From Promerops cafer (lineage: Eukaryota; Chordata; Aves; Passeriformes; Nectariniidae): a stretch of DNA of 64,000 nt. Below are positions 57,101-64,000 of this stretch, piece after piece (within the stretch, counting starts at the first letter, position 1; the number at the start of each line of letters is the position of its first letter). The notes under the pieces are model-generated. The model did no database searches. It had not been told where the DNA came from and saw nothing but the letters and a program-made list of their open reading frames with translations. The stretch spans positions 62,391-126,390 of the forward strand of contig VZSE01011610.1 in the NCBI GenBank assembly GCA_013398275.1, read 5' to 3'. A program made the position numbers and the translations under genes.

Positions 57101-58115
57101 TAAAAGAGATGCAGCAGTCAGACTGTATTTTACACAATTTCCATGTCCTGATATTTCAAATAGAGACTCCCAGAGCTAGAAACTTGAGCAATATCTTACA
57201 GGCTTGAGCCTATGAACTACCGTAGGGAATTCATCACACACTTACAGAACATCGCATTTAAATACAAATTCTGTTATTTTAAAGGTGTCTCCAGCACTTC
57301 TGAAGCAGGAAAATGGCTGACCATTATCAAAATCTCATCCTTGGAGCAGTTAACTAACTCTTCTCTCAAACCAGCACGATAATTTTTCTGACAGCTGTAA
57401 AGGTGCACATGAAGCCCACTTTAATTCAGATATGCAGATCACTTTTATTTCCTTGTAGTTGGGAGATACACTTTCACCTAACTTAAACCAGAAAATTTTC
57501 CACTATACCAGTGAGGATGCCCAGATCCTGACACAATCACATAAAAATATCTCAATTTGCCTTCTGGATTCATACAATTATTATAAGGAAAACAGAGAAA
57601 GTCACACTCATGTGCAGCTTCTCAAGCAAATACAGATTCTGCTAAGGGCTAGAAAAAGATCTTTCCTTGCAACCTAAACTATAATAAGTTTGTCTTCTAG
57701 CCTGGCACAAATACTTCTTTGTCCCAGGCTACAGGAGTTTAACAGCTCTTCGCTCATGGGCAGTGCTTCTCCTTTTGGTGGCAAAGCGTGTAAAATAAAC
57801 ACACCACTTTAAACAAGTGCATAAACCCCAGGAAGCACCTTCCGTGAAAGTGCCAGACTTATGCAAGTTTTGTGCCCTCACCTGCCTTTCCCTCTGGACA
57901 AATGCAGGAGAAAGAAGCCACCCTGTCGATGCAGGTGGAGCCGTTGGCACAGGAGGCAGTGAAGCAGTCGTCAATGTTCTTGCTGCAGTCGTCCCCGCTC
58001 CAGCCGTTGACACAGACGCAGGCGTAGCCCCCGTTGTGGTTGGTGCAGGTGCCCCCGTTCTGGCAGGCATTGGGCTGGAGCTGGCATTCATCCACATCCT
58101 CGGTGCAAAACTGGC
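16822..58115 (-). CDS. NOTCH2: NOTCH2 receptor, 5'-partial: exons 6-14 and 16-34 (human numbering), 28 exons, 2135 codons
   Basis: Type I transmembrane receptor for DSL ligands. After cleavage its intracellular domain acts in the nucleus with RBPJ and MAML. The window holds, on the minus strand, the exons from EGF8 to the stop. All 28 have GT-AG borders and matching phases and give 2135 residues. The corresponding part of the 2471-residue human protein, counted from memory, is roughly 40 residues longer. Domains in order: EGF8-EGF20, EGF22-EGF35, three LNRs, heterodimerisation domain with a furin-type RSRRS site, transmembrane helix, KRKRK, RAM LWLP, ankyrin repeats, a variable transactivation region, and PEST tail with LTPSPES and WSSSSP; it ends NNMQVYA. 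The exon for EGF21 (human exon 15) is absent. Exons 1-5 are beyond 64000. Synteny and the variable C-terminal region mark it as NOTCH2, not NOTCH1 or NOTCH3. Confidence 0.97.
19046..19143 (-). CDS. NOTCH2: NOTCH2 exon 33: ankyrin repeat 5
   Basis: 98 nt, below usual ORF-finder size: KSALHWAAAVNNVEAT and LKNGANRDMQDNK. Phase 1 in, phase 0 out. Donor GTATAG is weak. Confidence 0.93.
19394..19541 (-). CDS. NOTCH2: NOTCH2 exon 32: ankyrin repeat 4
   Basis: 148 nt encoding ILIRNRVTDLDARMNDG and TPLILAARLAVEGM; identical to human over the repeat as recalled. Confidence 0.95.
19886..20187 (-). CDS. NOTCH2: NOTCH2 exon 31: ankyrin repeats 1-3
   Basis: 302 nt encoding DGCTPLMLASLRAGG, an acidic stretch (SEDDEDGEDSS), MALHLAARYSRADAAKRLL and GRTPLHAAVAADA. 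Confidence 0.95.
20188..24670 (-). other. NOTCH2 intron 30 (4.5 kb)
   Basis: Longest intron in the 3' half. Holds a 269-bp solo LTR at 20975-21243 (entered separately). The remainder shows no coding signature or obvious repeat. Confidence 0.6.
20969..21249 (+). mobile_element. Solo LTR of an endogenous retrovirus with 6-bp target-site duplication
   Basis: A 269-bp element (20975-21243) starts TGTGGG and ends GCGACA, giving TGT...ACA termini. It is flanked on both sides by the perfect 6-bp direct repeat TGTTAA (20969-20974 and 21244-21249). It contains a TATA-like TGTAAAAG near 21115 and no coding sequence, as expected for a solo LTR left by recombination. A 6-bp duplication is typical of ERVK-type integration; the family name was not assigned. 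Probable + orientation, antisense to NOTCH2. Confidence 0.75.
24671..24839 (-). CDS. NOTCH2: NOTCH2 exon 30: linker into ankyrin repeats
   Basis: 169 nt encoding RQWTQQHLEAADV and LALTPPQADQEVDVLDVNV. Donor GTCAGT. Confidence 0.94.
25345..25441 (-). CDS. NOTCH2: NOTCH2 exon 29: RAM-ANK linker
   Basis: 97 nt, read by eye: NLSVQIPEGNLADPGTTEHW and GGPQPKRAK. Diverges from human in the middle, but phases fit (phase 2 in, phase 0 out). Confidence 0.9.
26062..26272 (-). CDS. NOTCH2: NOTCH2 exon 28: transmembrane helix, S3 site, RAM
   Basis: 211 nt. Hydrophobic helix LLYLLAVAALIILLILLLGV, stop-transfer and nuclear-localisation basics AKRKRKH, then RAM motif LWLPEGF that binds RBPJ. Gamma-secretase cleavage falls around the GV pair. 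Confidence 0.95.
27056..27198 (-). CDS. NOTCH2: NOTCH2 exon 27: end of HD domain, S2 region
   Basis: 143 nt encoding TKVFLEIDNRQCAEDSEQC and ALLAAQAIKGMLPYPF, the region cut by ADAM proteases after activation. Confidence 0.93.
27447..27794 (-). CDS. NOTCH2: NOTCH2 exon 26: LNR3 and heterodimerisation domain with furin-type site
   Basis: 348 nt. LNR3 (YDKYCADHYADGRCDQGC, GWDGLDC) is followed by the HD domain (LIIVVLMPPDELL, LLHTNLRIKLDSQG, PYYGEKSAA) and the basic stretch RSRRS, an RXRR-type furin (S1) site. Confidence 0.95.
28517..29046 (-). CDS. NOTCH2: NOTCH2 exon 25: last EGF repeats, LNR1 and LNR2
   Basis: 530 nt. Encodes CGQVKCKKGEQC, CASAPCQNGGSC, then LNR1 (CAEKARDGYCDEDC) and LNR2 (CDEFCNTPECLFDNFEC). 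The LNRs hold the receptor autoinhibited until ligand pull. Ends in phase 2. Confidence 0.95.
29554..29666 (-). CDS. NOTCH2: NOTCH2 exon 24: EGF34
   Basis: 113 nt encoding RHCESVIDVCPRKPCQNGGTC and NMPDGFICQCPP. Ends in phase 0. Confidence 0.95.
31625..31870 (-). CDS. NOTCH2: NOTCH2 exon 23: EGF32 and EGF33
   Basis: 246 nt. EGF32 reads NVDDCISDSGVPRCFNGGQC; the first loop has eight residues between Cys1 and Cys2, against five in human as recalled. EGF33 is DINECLSNPCNPRGSLDC. A solo LTR ends 55 bp before its acceptor. Confidence 0.95.
31871..34372 (-). other. NOTCH2 intron 22 (2.5 kb)
   Basis: Contains a solo LTR next to exon 23 (31929-32357), an A-run near 33101-33118 and a T-run near 33329-33343. 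The rest is AT-rich sequence with nothing recognised. Confidence 0.55.
31925..32361 (+). mobile_element. Solo LTR of an avian endogenous retrovirus, 429 bp, 4-bp target-site duplication
   Basis: The element (31929-32357) starts TGATG and ends CATCA, a perfect 5-bp terminal inverted repeat, and is flanked by CCTA on both sides (31925-31928 and 32358-32361). It carries an AATAAA at 32291-32296 about 60 bp before its end, followed by a T-rich stretch, the layout of an LTR R-U5 end in + orientation. The R-U5 part resembles LTRs common in songbird genomes. No viral coding sequence is present. A 4-bp duplication fits ERV1-type integration. It lies antisense to NOTCH2 and ends 55 bp from the exon 23 acceptor. 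Confidence 0.78.
34373..34505 (-). CDS. NOTCH2: NOTCH2 exon 22: end of EGF30, EGF31
   Basis: 133 nt encoding CVAGYQGVNCEYEVDEC and NGGTCIDLVNHFKC. Donor GTAGGA is weak. Confidence 0.94.
34506..36462 (-). other. NOTCH2 introns 20 and 21
   Basis: Introns 34506-35342 and 35528-36462. No repeats or coding signatures recognised. Confidence 0.5.
35343..35527 (-). CDS. NOTCH2: NOTCH2 exon 21: EGF29 and part of EGF30
   Basis: 185 nt encoding DQLCQHSGHCLNVGNTHHC and QLDECESSPCQNGATC. Ends in phase 0. Confidence 0.95.
36463..36616 (-). CDS. NOTCH2: NOTCH2 exon 20: EGF28, start of EGF29
   Basis: 154 nt encoding LVDLCSKSPCKNKGTC and GAYCDVPNVSCQVAAS. Confidence 0.95.
36617..39078 (-). other. NOTCH2 intron 19 (2.5 kb)
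   Basis: AT-rich. Contains a T/G-rich low-complexity tract at about 38671-38720 and a short CR1 tail at 38876-38935. Nothing else recognised. Confidence 0.5.
38876..38935 (+). mobile_element. Short CR1 LINE 3' tail fragment
   Basis: About 60 bp matching the extreme 3' end of CR1: GGAACTAGATGATCTTTAAG then GTCTCTTCCAGCCCATTTTATGATT in pieces. Only the last part of the element is present, as usual for 5'-truncated copies. + orientation, antisense to NOTCH2. Confidence 0.75.
39079..39280 (-). CDS. NOTCH2: NOTCH2 exon 19: EGF26 and EGF27
   Basis: 202 nt encoding SCFNGGTCVDGINSF and EINECDSHPCLNRGTC, ending YTGKNCK in phase 0. Within the Abruptex-like EGF24-29 region. Confidence 0.95.
40744..40818. 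repeat. Imperfect tandem duplication, period 44 bp
   Basis: A block beginning AAAAGGTAGGAAAGATC occurs at 40744 and again at 40788. About 30 bp are identical (through CTATTTGTG), with the rest of the unit present only in the first copy. Confidence 0.85.
41677..41905 (-). CDS. NOTCH2: NOTCH2 exon 18: EGF24, EGF25, start of EGF26
   Basis: 229 nt encoding NPCQNGASCVDGINSF, CQTDTNECLSEPCRNGGTC and NIDECTE. Ends in phase 2 within a Ser codon. Confidence 0.95.
43811..43878. repeat. G/T-rich low-complexity tract
   Basis: Nearly pure G and T on the plus strand with repeated GTTTG, TTGGG and TTTTT words. Similar tracts lie at about 24920-25014 and 60660-60720. Confidence 0.7.
44680..44832 (-). CDS. 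NOTCH2: NOTCH2 exon 17: EGF23, start of EGF24
   Basis: 153 nt encoding ERCTVDIDECLSKPCKNHALC and opening EGF24 with NIDDCLS. Donor GTGGGT. Confidence 0.94.
44943..45062 (-). CDS. NOTCH2: NOTCH2 exon 16: EGF22
   Basis: 120 nt encoding GVNCQVVVSPCSPNPCEN..., homologous to human exon 16 (EGF22, no DxDEC calcium motif). Directly follows exon 14; see the finding on the missing EGF21 exon. Confidence 0.93.
45063..45564 (-). other. NOTCH2 intron 14 (joins exon 14 to exon 16; expected exon 15 not present)
   Basis: 502 bp with no ambiguous bases. In human the exon for EGF21 lies between these exons. Reading the minus strand through in three frames shows no six-cysteine EGF pattern, no CxxxxGTC motif, and no acceptor-donor pair bounding a 114-nt frame. 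Confidence 0.8.
45565..45710 (-). CDS. NOTCH2: NOTCH2 exon 14: end of EGF19, EGF20
   Basis: 146 nt, read by eye: YKCVCDPGW then ECKSNPCQNGGTC and KGFKG. Length and phase equal human exon 14. It ends in phase 1, so it can splice in frame to exon 16. Donor GTGAAA is weak. Confidence 0.93.
47186..47378 (-). CDS. NOTCH2: NOTCH2 exon 13: EGF18 and most of EGF19
   Basis: 193 nt encoding DIDECTSSPCHNGGTC, CPEGFHHPHC and the start of EGF19 (CLSNPCVHGNC). Ends in phase 2. Confidence 0.95.
49037..49147 (-). CDS. NOTCH2: NOTCH2 exon 12: EGF17
   Basis: 111 nt encoding NFDDCASNPCIHGDC. Same length and phase as human. Confidence 0.95.
49653..49886 (-). CDS. NOTCH2: NOTCH2 exon 11: EGF15 and EGF16
   Basis: 234 nt encoding NINNCDPDPCHHGEC and QIDECHSNPCLHQGRC, then the start of the linker to EGF17. 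Phase 1 at both ends. Confidence 0.95.
49887..53151 (-). other. NOTCH2 intron 10 (3.3 kb)
   Basis: No coding signature or named repeat was recognised. A purine-rich stretch lies at about 50920-51080. Confidence 0.5.
53152..53265 (-). CDS. NOTCH2: NOTCH2 exon 10: EGF14
   Basis: 114 nt, DIDDCSSTPCLNGAKC; close to identical to human in this repeat. Donor GTCAGT. Confidence 0.93.
54420..54533 (-). CDS. NOTCH2: NOTCH2 exon 9: end of EGF12, EGF13
   Basis: 114 nt, found from the splice sites and translation (DIDECLSNPCVNNG...). Its acceptor is preceded by an unbroken T23 run on the coding strand. Confidence 0.93.
54539..54561. repeat. Homopolymer A23 / T23 forming an exon 9 polypyrimidine tract
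   Basis: Unbroken run of 23 A on the plus strand. On the minus strand it is T23 followed by AACAG and exon 9, so the homopolymer is the polypyrimidine tract of that acceptor. Confidence 0.95.
55669..55857 (-). CDS. NOTCH2: NOTCH2 exon 8: EGF11 and EGF12 (core ligand-binding repeats)
   Basis: 189 nt. Encodes ANSNPCEHAGKC and DINECHSNPCQNDATC. The CQNDATC motif carries the O-fucose acceptor Thr of EGF12 that contacts ligands in Notch receptors. Confidence 0.95.
56921..57076 (-). CDS. NOTCH2: NOTCH2 exon 7: end of EGF9, EGF10, start of EGF11
   Basis: 156 nt. Encodes LLCHLDDACVSNPCQKGA (EGF10) and opens EGF11 with DVDECAM. Flanked by TTTAG and GTGAGT. Confidence 0.95.
57882..58115 (-). CDS. NOTCH2: NOTCH2 exon 6: end of EGF7, EGF8, most of EGF9
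   Basis: 234 nt, the length expected for human exon 6. Encodes DVDECQLQPNACQNGG (EGF8, which contributes to ligand binding) and NIDDCFTASCANGS (EGF9). Phase 1 at both ends. It is the most 5' NOTCH2 exon in the window. Confidence 0.95.
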
Positions 58116-61100
58116 CTGGTGCACAGGAACAAGCAGGTTTAATAGCACTTCAGATGCTCATACTCAAGGAGGTTCTTGCACAGACAACATGACCAAAGGG
58201 AACGCTGTAGTGCCCTGATTGCTGCTCCTTAATTCCAGCATGCCCGAGCACCAGAACTGCCACAGCACAGTCATCAAATCAGGCAAAGACAACCAGCATC
58301 CCTAAACTATCCCAAAGCAGGAGCTGGGCTGCAAATGACTTTAAAATAATGACTTTTAAAAGAACCACTTTCAAAAGGCACAGTGTGAGAGCCAGCAGGT
58401 GGCCTGTAGCATATTGGAGATACATCTGCAAGGAGGTGAGAGGCAAAAAGAACAAAGGGCTGCCTGAAGGGCAGCCAGAAGGACTAAGAGAAAAGATGGC
58501 ATGTCAAGAAAATCTTGGCCAAAGGAGTATCAACAGGCCAGCAGCAAGGTAACACTTGTCAGGAGAACGTAATTCTTTCCTGTATAATTATTCATTGATG
58601 ATTACTCAGTGAGGAAGAACAGAATTCTTAAAACTTTTCCACCTGAAATACTAATTTTCCTTGCCCCAGGTATTGTACAGACAACCACAAATAGTTGGGG
58701 GTTTCTTGGTTGTTGAAAGGTTTTATTTTTTTTTTTTTTTTTCAGTAACAAAATAAATAATCTAAAAGTGTTCTTATGACTGGAGATATTAGAGAGAAGA
58801 AAACAAATGTACACTCTCAGGGAGATTGAAGGAAAACAACCAAAGGACCAGTAAGTATGAAATAATTTTCAAAGGATGCTGAACTTTACAGTCACATCTA
58901 TGGAAAGTTCTGCAATTCACATTTAGTGAAGGTTTTTTTTGCTGAAATCCATCTTGCTTTGACATCAAAATCTGGAGAACCTCCCACTTGCAAAAATATT
59001 TTGCTTCAACAGTTATTCATCTTCCCCATTAAAGTTGCACAGTTTATTTTTACAGTTTAGCTGAATTTTCAAGTCATTTTGAGTTTCCTGAACAGATAAA
59101 GCCTCACGAGCACCAGCTCATTTCTTCCCCGGCTGGCATATGGGTACACATGTGCAACCACAGAGTACTGGTCACAGTCCACAATCTTCTTGATAAACTA
59201 TTTCTCTCCTTTCAGTTACATTAAAACTCTCTAAGCACTGACAGCTTGCCTTTTTTTTTTAACACTTCTTGGTAACTTGCTTTTGCCACCCTTCCTAAAA
59301 CACTGATAGGATGCACATAGGATCAGAAGATGGCCCTTTATCAGGGAGTGAGATTTGTTTGATGTGACCTTCCCCTCTTCCCCAGCTAACATCATCTCCT
59401 CTCTCACTGCCTTCTAGCAGCTTTCTGTTATTTGGGTCAAGACTCTTCAGTAAATGTGCTTCTACCACAGGATTCCTCTTCTCTAGCTACTCTGCCTTCT
59501 GCACATTCACATTTGCATGGAATTCCACACATATTTCAAGAATAAGAAATTCAAGAGCAGGCCACAGGTCTCCTCTGCCAATGCACCTGGGCTCTAGTTT
59601 ATTCAGGCTTGCCAAATTAAAAATATTTATTAGATGTTGATAAGTCACATTGTTTATTAATGGGCTTGCCAAATTAAAAATACTTATTAGACGTTGATAA
59701 GTCACATTGTTTATTAATGGCACAGAAATTATGATGGGAGAGCACAGACACACCCCCCTCCAATACACCAAACTGGAGGCTCCTGAGCTGGAGCCTAAAA
59801 ATGTCCAAACTTAACCATCTCCATCTACTATATTCATGGTTCCTTTTGTTTTCAAAGTACTTAGATAAATCCTAGCCTTTGATCCTGTGAAACTTGGATT
59901 CTTTTTTTTTTTTCACTTAGGGACAAAGAAATAAATATATTATTAAAAAAATAAGTTGCACAACTGTGTTCTGTGCATATGTTCCATTCTTTGGTATGAC
60001 TACTTCAAAACAGTAATTTTATCACTTGAAAAACCATAAGAAAATTTTGACAGTAATGATAATTACAGTAGAGTTTTCAGAATTAATCTTCAATTCCCGG
60101 TTTGCTTAGTGAAACAGTCAGGGAGAACTCAAACCCTTGCTATTGTTATCTGTAAAACACCTCTGTGCATTGTGAACAAACAAACCACGCATTTGTCACA
60201 CTAGAAGTGGTTTGTTCAGGAGCTTTCAGTGTTGCCTTATCAGTGGCCACCCTGAAAAGAGTCAGTGAGCTGGGGCTGGTTCTGAGCAGTCACGCGTATC
60301 TCGCAGCTCAACACAATCGCCTTCCTTCAAGAAAAAATAATCAAGACGTTATTTGCTTATTATAAAAGTGATTTTCCTTCTGTTCTTGGAGGGGGCCCAG
60401 CCCAGATCAAAGGACGCCCTCTCTGAGGAACTCTCGCAGCGCTCACATCCTTTTGGCTCAGCCAAAAGTCTGAGCTGCTGCCACCAAAGCGTGAAGAGGT
60501 TTTCAGCCACACCGCTCCACAATGTGGTGCCTCTCAAAAAATCATTTGCCTTTTGACTGGCTGAACAGAACACAATATATGAAATACAGCATAACTCAAT
60601 ATATGAAATATAACATTCTCTGGGCTTTCAGCAAGGGCAATTGAGCATGGGAGTACATGGGGTTTTTTGCATCTTTTTTGCTGTTGGGAGAGGTTTTTTG
60701 TTGTTTGTGATTTTTTTTAAGCAAAGATGGGCTAACTAACCCCCCATATAAACTATCAGGGCTTGGCTCTGACTTCCCATTTCTAGTGTCACTAGTAATA
60801 CCAACACTTAGGACTTTTTTTAGGACTTTTTTTACTAGTACTCACCCTCCACTTCTAGAAAGGACAGTACCAAGTGACATAATTGATGTCCTTGCAATAA
60901 TCCTATGTCCTCGACTATTCCATTTTTCTGCAGCCCTAAACTAAAACAAACTTATAAAAGGTCTATCAATGCCTCCACAAGAGAAGAAAAATACAGAGCT
61001 TAAACTTCTTCAAGCAATAAACTGTATTTTAAAGACATACCACATTTGAGCTCCTTGAATTTGGTCCTCACTTGGCTTCCCCAATTTCTAATGCCCCTTT

Positions 61101-64000
61101 TGCAATACAATTGTATTTGTATTTAATTATGAATATGAATCAGAGCTCCAGCTTAATGCAGTTTGTTTTAAAAACAAAGGAAATCCAATTCAATGTATTA
61201 AGAGGCATAAACGAACAATTAACTATTGCATTTTACTATTGGGTATTTTAATGAAAAGACCTTGTTCTTAATTGAAGACCTCTCTCTGCCAGGTTAGATA
61301 GATGTAAAATCAAATGAGATGAGTTCTGTGAAACAATTTACTGATGGGATGCTGCTTTGTCTTAAATGCAACAAAATAAATATGTTTATTTAGCCATGTA
61401 GTTGGCAAGCTTGTTTTCTGCCTATTAAGAGTTTTAGGAAGAATCAAGTCTTTCATTTGCAGAACAGAAATTCAACTTCCAAGGGCAAAGTCCATTATGG
61501 ATTGTACAAACTGCACAGTGTAATACATAACCCAAGTAACTTCTGAATGCTACAACAACTGAATGTTAATTCATCTAGCTGCAAGTTTGTTTAGGTATTT
61601 CATTTCTTGTGCCCTTGCTGGTCTCAATTACATTTCTAAAAGACACATAGTAAACATAGGCTGAACTACTGAAGCGTGAATACACTAACAGCACAATATT
61701 TTGCTGGAAATGTGGAAACATACACATAAAAGACAACAAGAAAGGAAACACAACTTACTCCAAGAAGGTAATGAAAACCTAGCCTGACCTTGATATTTGC
61801 AGAGCCTGGGAAATCAGTAAAATGCCGACTCAGGTTCTAAGTGACCTTGTACAAAGTAAACAGCCAGTCCATGTGGTATTTCAAAATTGAAAACTAGAAG
61901 TAGAAAAAAGGAACAGCCTTCAACTCTTAGCACTTTTTGTCCACTATGAAACTAAGTTACTTCCTGCATATTTCCCCTCAGAAAAGCCATATGGAGTAAG
62001 TCAGACATGTTTGCTGCTTTGATTGCTCCCATTTTCAGAGCCTCAGGAACTGCAAGGAACTCCAGGAGCTTCTCTTTTGGCAGACACGGGGTTCAAGGCC
62101 TCCCTCAAGTAGTTGTACCAGATCTCATTGATGCCAGCCCTTCTCCTTCTTTATGTTAGAAAGAAAATAAAGCCTGATTTATACAGGTAAAGCAACACAC
62201 AAAACAAGAACATTCCTACACTAAAAGTGGGGAGCAATAGCTTGAACAAAGCAGTCAGTGAAACAGTCACCCTGGAAAGCAGCACCAGACATCTCCAAAA
62301 GGCTGATCCTACCAAACCTTTGAGGGCTTGCATTAACCTTAACTCCTACTGCATTTATCCAGCAGCTGAATGCAGGACCTTCAGACAGTTCAATCAGAGG
62401 ACTTCATCTTTGGCAGAACAGACATTCCATAAAGGAGAACATTTTCTTGACCTCTTAATAGCAGGAAAGTCTGCTGATGCACAGCTGGAGTATCAGAGGC
62501 TAAAGCTCCTGACAGCAGATCTAATACAGTTTAATCACTAAAAACATTTTGTAGGGCAAAGGGTGGAAATACTTTCCTGTGCCTTGAAAAAAAAAGTCAG
62601 TTCCTTGAAAAGTGAGCTGGGAGGAGACGGCAATATCCCATTTCTCTCAAAATCACAACCACCCCAGTACTGGGCTCAGACTGAACTGGAAGTCAGAATA
62701 TCTTACAAGTTTAGTGACACTGGAAAGGCAACTTGGTGAGAATCACAAACTGGTCCTCGGGGCCTTAAGAGACTCACTGGAAGGGGAGCATCAGGTTTCA
62801 AGAAACTTTTATGCCATCATCCACTTAGTAGTTCAAGAAGTTTGTCATTTATCTCAGACACAGCACACAGGGAAGAGGTCACTAGCTCTCCTGAAAGGGC
62901 TACCTGGGAACTATAAACCAGATCTAGACAAAAAACTCTTTGAAAGAGTAGTTTAATTCACAAAGTATTCCAAAGATTGCTGTATGGGTTTTGAATACAA
63001 CCAGCATAGCTCAAAAAAGCATAGCTCATTAGAACTGTTTGCATTTTTAATCCAAGTTTCAAAGGACTACTAAGAGAGAAGGTTAACAGCATCTTATCAA
63101 GACTCAAGAAGGGGCTAAGAGATAAGGAACAGTATTTGTATAAATGACCAAATCTAATCGTGGCAGAAGGTCATCAGTGCCACACTCCAAAGGAGCATGC
63201 AGTTTCTTCTCCTCTCTAACCACACGTGTGTATATTCAGGATGCCAGCTGGCAGGCAACAGCTGGCTGGGGAAGGACATTCCTCTGTCCAGTTCTGTCTT
63301 ATAACACAAGAAAAATGTCTGCATTGACAGTGTAACCCACCATGCATCCAGCAGCTCAAAGCTCAGTTTCCTCATGCTCCTGTGTGAGCGTCCTTGGCAA
63401 ACAGAAAGGGGAAAACTGCATGGAACCATTGAGCCTTCCAGGAAAATGGCATCCATGAAAAACACTTTAGCTCCCATGTTTTTGAACTGAGTATTTGTAA
63501 AAGCATTCAGTTCAATCTTTAACCCACAGAACTATCCATACTCCTTGAAAGAGTTCAGCAACAATTAACGAATACAGGCACTGGAGTGTTTAATTAATGA
63601 CCTAGAAGGTGATGAAACAGTAGGCAGTGGTGGCTTTAACAAAATAACACTTATTTGTTCCAAGAGGAAGCCAGGGATTTCAAACAGATTGAACCAAGTG
63701 AGGCTGCTGGGCAGTGCAACAGCAGGCAAGGCTCGAGGCACAAACGCCAAGCAAAATACAAAGGCAAACAGACTTGCTGCAGAAGGTTTGGGTTAGACAC
63801 TCCTTGATGAAACATCAGCTTCCCTAGAAGAGCTCAGTGGGGATCTCTGCTCAATCACAGCTTTAATCAGCAAAATAAACACCACTGAGCAGACGTTTGA
63901 CTGCAAGGAACAATAACTCATGCAAACACTCGTTTTGCAATGGCGATGGCACAGCCGCAGTCAGGAATACATTCTGCAATACTGAAGCCACCACCTCTGA
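58116..64000 (-). other. NOTCH2 intron 5, continuing past the window
   Basis: At least 5.9 kb. No EGF-type exon was found, so human exons 1-5 must lie beyond 64000. It holds a T-run at about 58725-58742, a 57-bp tandem duplication at 59607-59720 and a G/T-rich tract at 60660-60720. Two neighbouring plus-strand open frames of 104 and 114 codons (62227-62956) resemble nothing recognised. Confidence 0.65.
59607..59720. repeat. Two-copy 57-bp tandem duplication
   Basis: Copy 1 (59607-59663) and copy 2 (59664-59720) begin GCTTGCCAAATT and end TTTATTAATGG. They differ at two positions, both T/C changes, so the duplication is fairly recent. Confidence 0.93.

Larger units (their letters stand above)
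53266..57881 (-). other. NOTCH2 introns 6-9
   Basis: Introns 53266-54419, 54534-55668, 55858-56920 and 57077-57881. The main feature is the A23 run at 54539-54561 (T23 on the coding strand) just upstream of exon 9. Confidence 0.5.

Noticed and set aside
58116..64000. NOTCH2 exon 5 or earlier exons inside the window
   Set aside because: No EGF-type cysteine pattern was found on the minus strand in this interval.
1..64000. CRISPR arrays, operons, tRNA or rRNA genes
   Set aside because: Sequence is vertebrate nuclear; no regularly spaced repeats, cloverleaf or rRNA motifs were noticed.

Overview
The window is vertebrate nuclear DNA, almost certainly from a bird and possibly a songbird. It shows GT-AG introns, GC-rich promoters, very compact genes, the 3' ends of CR1 LINEs typical of birds and reptiles, and two solo LTRs of avian endogenous-retrovirus type. 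The gene order PHGDH - HMGCS2 - REG4 - NOTCH2 matches human chromosome 1p12, except that ADAM30, which lies between REG4 and NOTCH2 in human, is not seen. All exon coordinates were worked out by hand from splice signals, reading phase and comparison with the human proteins from memory.

Layout. (1) 962-4513, + strand: PHGDH, 12 coding exons, 530 aa, complete. PHGDH catalyses the first step of serine synthesis. Its last intron holds a long GGGAT/GGAT repeat. (2) 5389-8561, - strand: HMGCS2, 9 coding exons, 507 aa, complete. This is the mitochondrial ketogenic HMG-CoA synthase. It has a TATA box and a DR1 (PPAR-type) element placed about as in mammals. PHGDH and HMGCS2 are tail to tail. (3) 9679-10604, - strand: REG4, a secreted C-type-lectin protein of 159 aa, with a probable upstream non-coding exon and TATA box near 11.3-11.4 kb. 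(4) 11.4-14.4 kb: intergenic sequence holding a CR1 LINE 3' end. (5) 14.4-64 kb, - strand: NOTCH2, from its poly(A) signal to the exon that encodes EGF8-9. This covers 28 coding exons and 2135 codons, from the ligand-binding EGF repeats through the LNRs, transmembrane segment, ankyrin repeats and PEST tail. Exons 1-5, numbered as in human, lie beyond the right edge.

The most unusual feature is in NOTCH2. Every exon from human 6 to 34 is found in order with matching length and phase, except exon 15, a phase 1-1 exon that encodes EGF repeat 21. The 502-bp intron where it should lie has no assembly gap and no recognisable remnant. Other points worth checking are two solo LTRs with intact target-site duplications inside NOTCH2 introns, one of them only 55 bp from a splice acceptor; the DR1 in the HMGCS2 promoter; and the G-quadruplex-prone repeat in PHGDH.

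The four genes are not an operon-like unit. They are independently transcribed neighbours kept together by conserved synteny. No RNA genes, CRISPR arrays or prokaryotic elements were seen.
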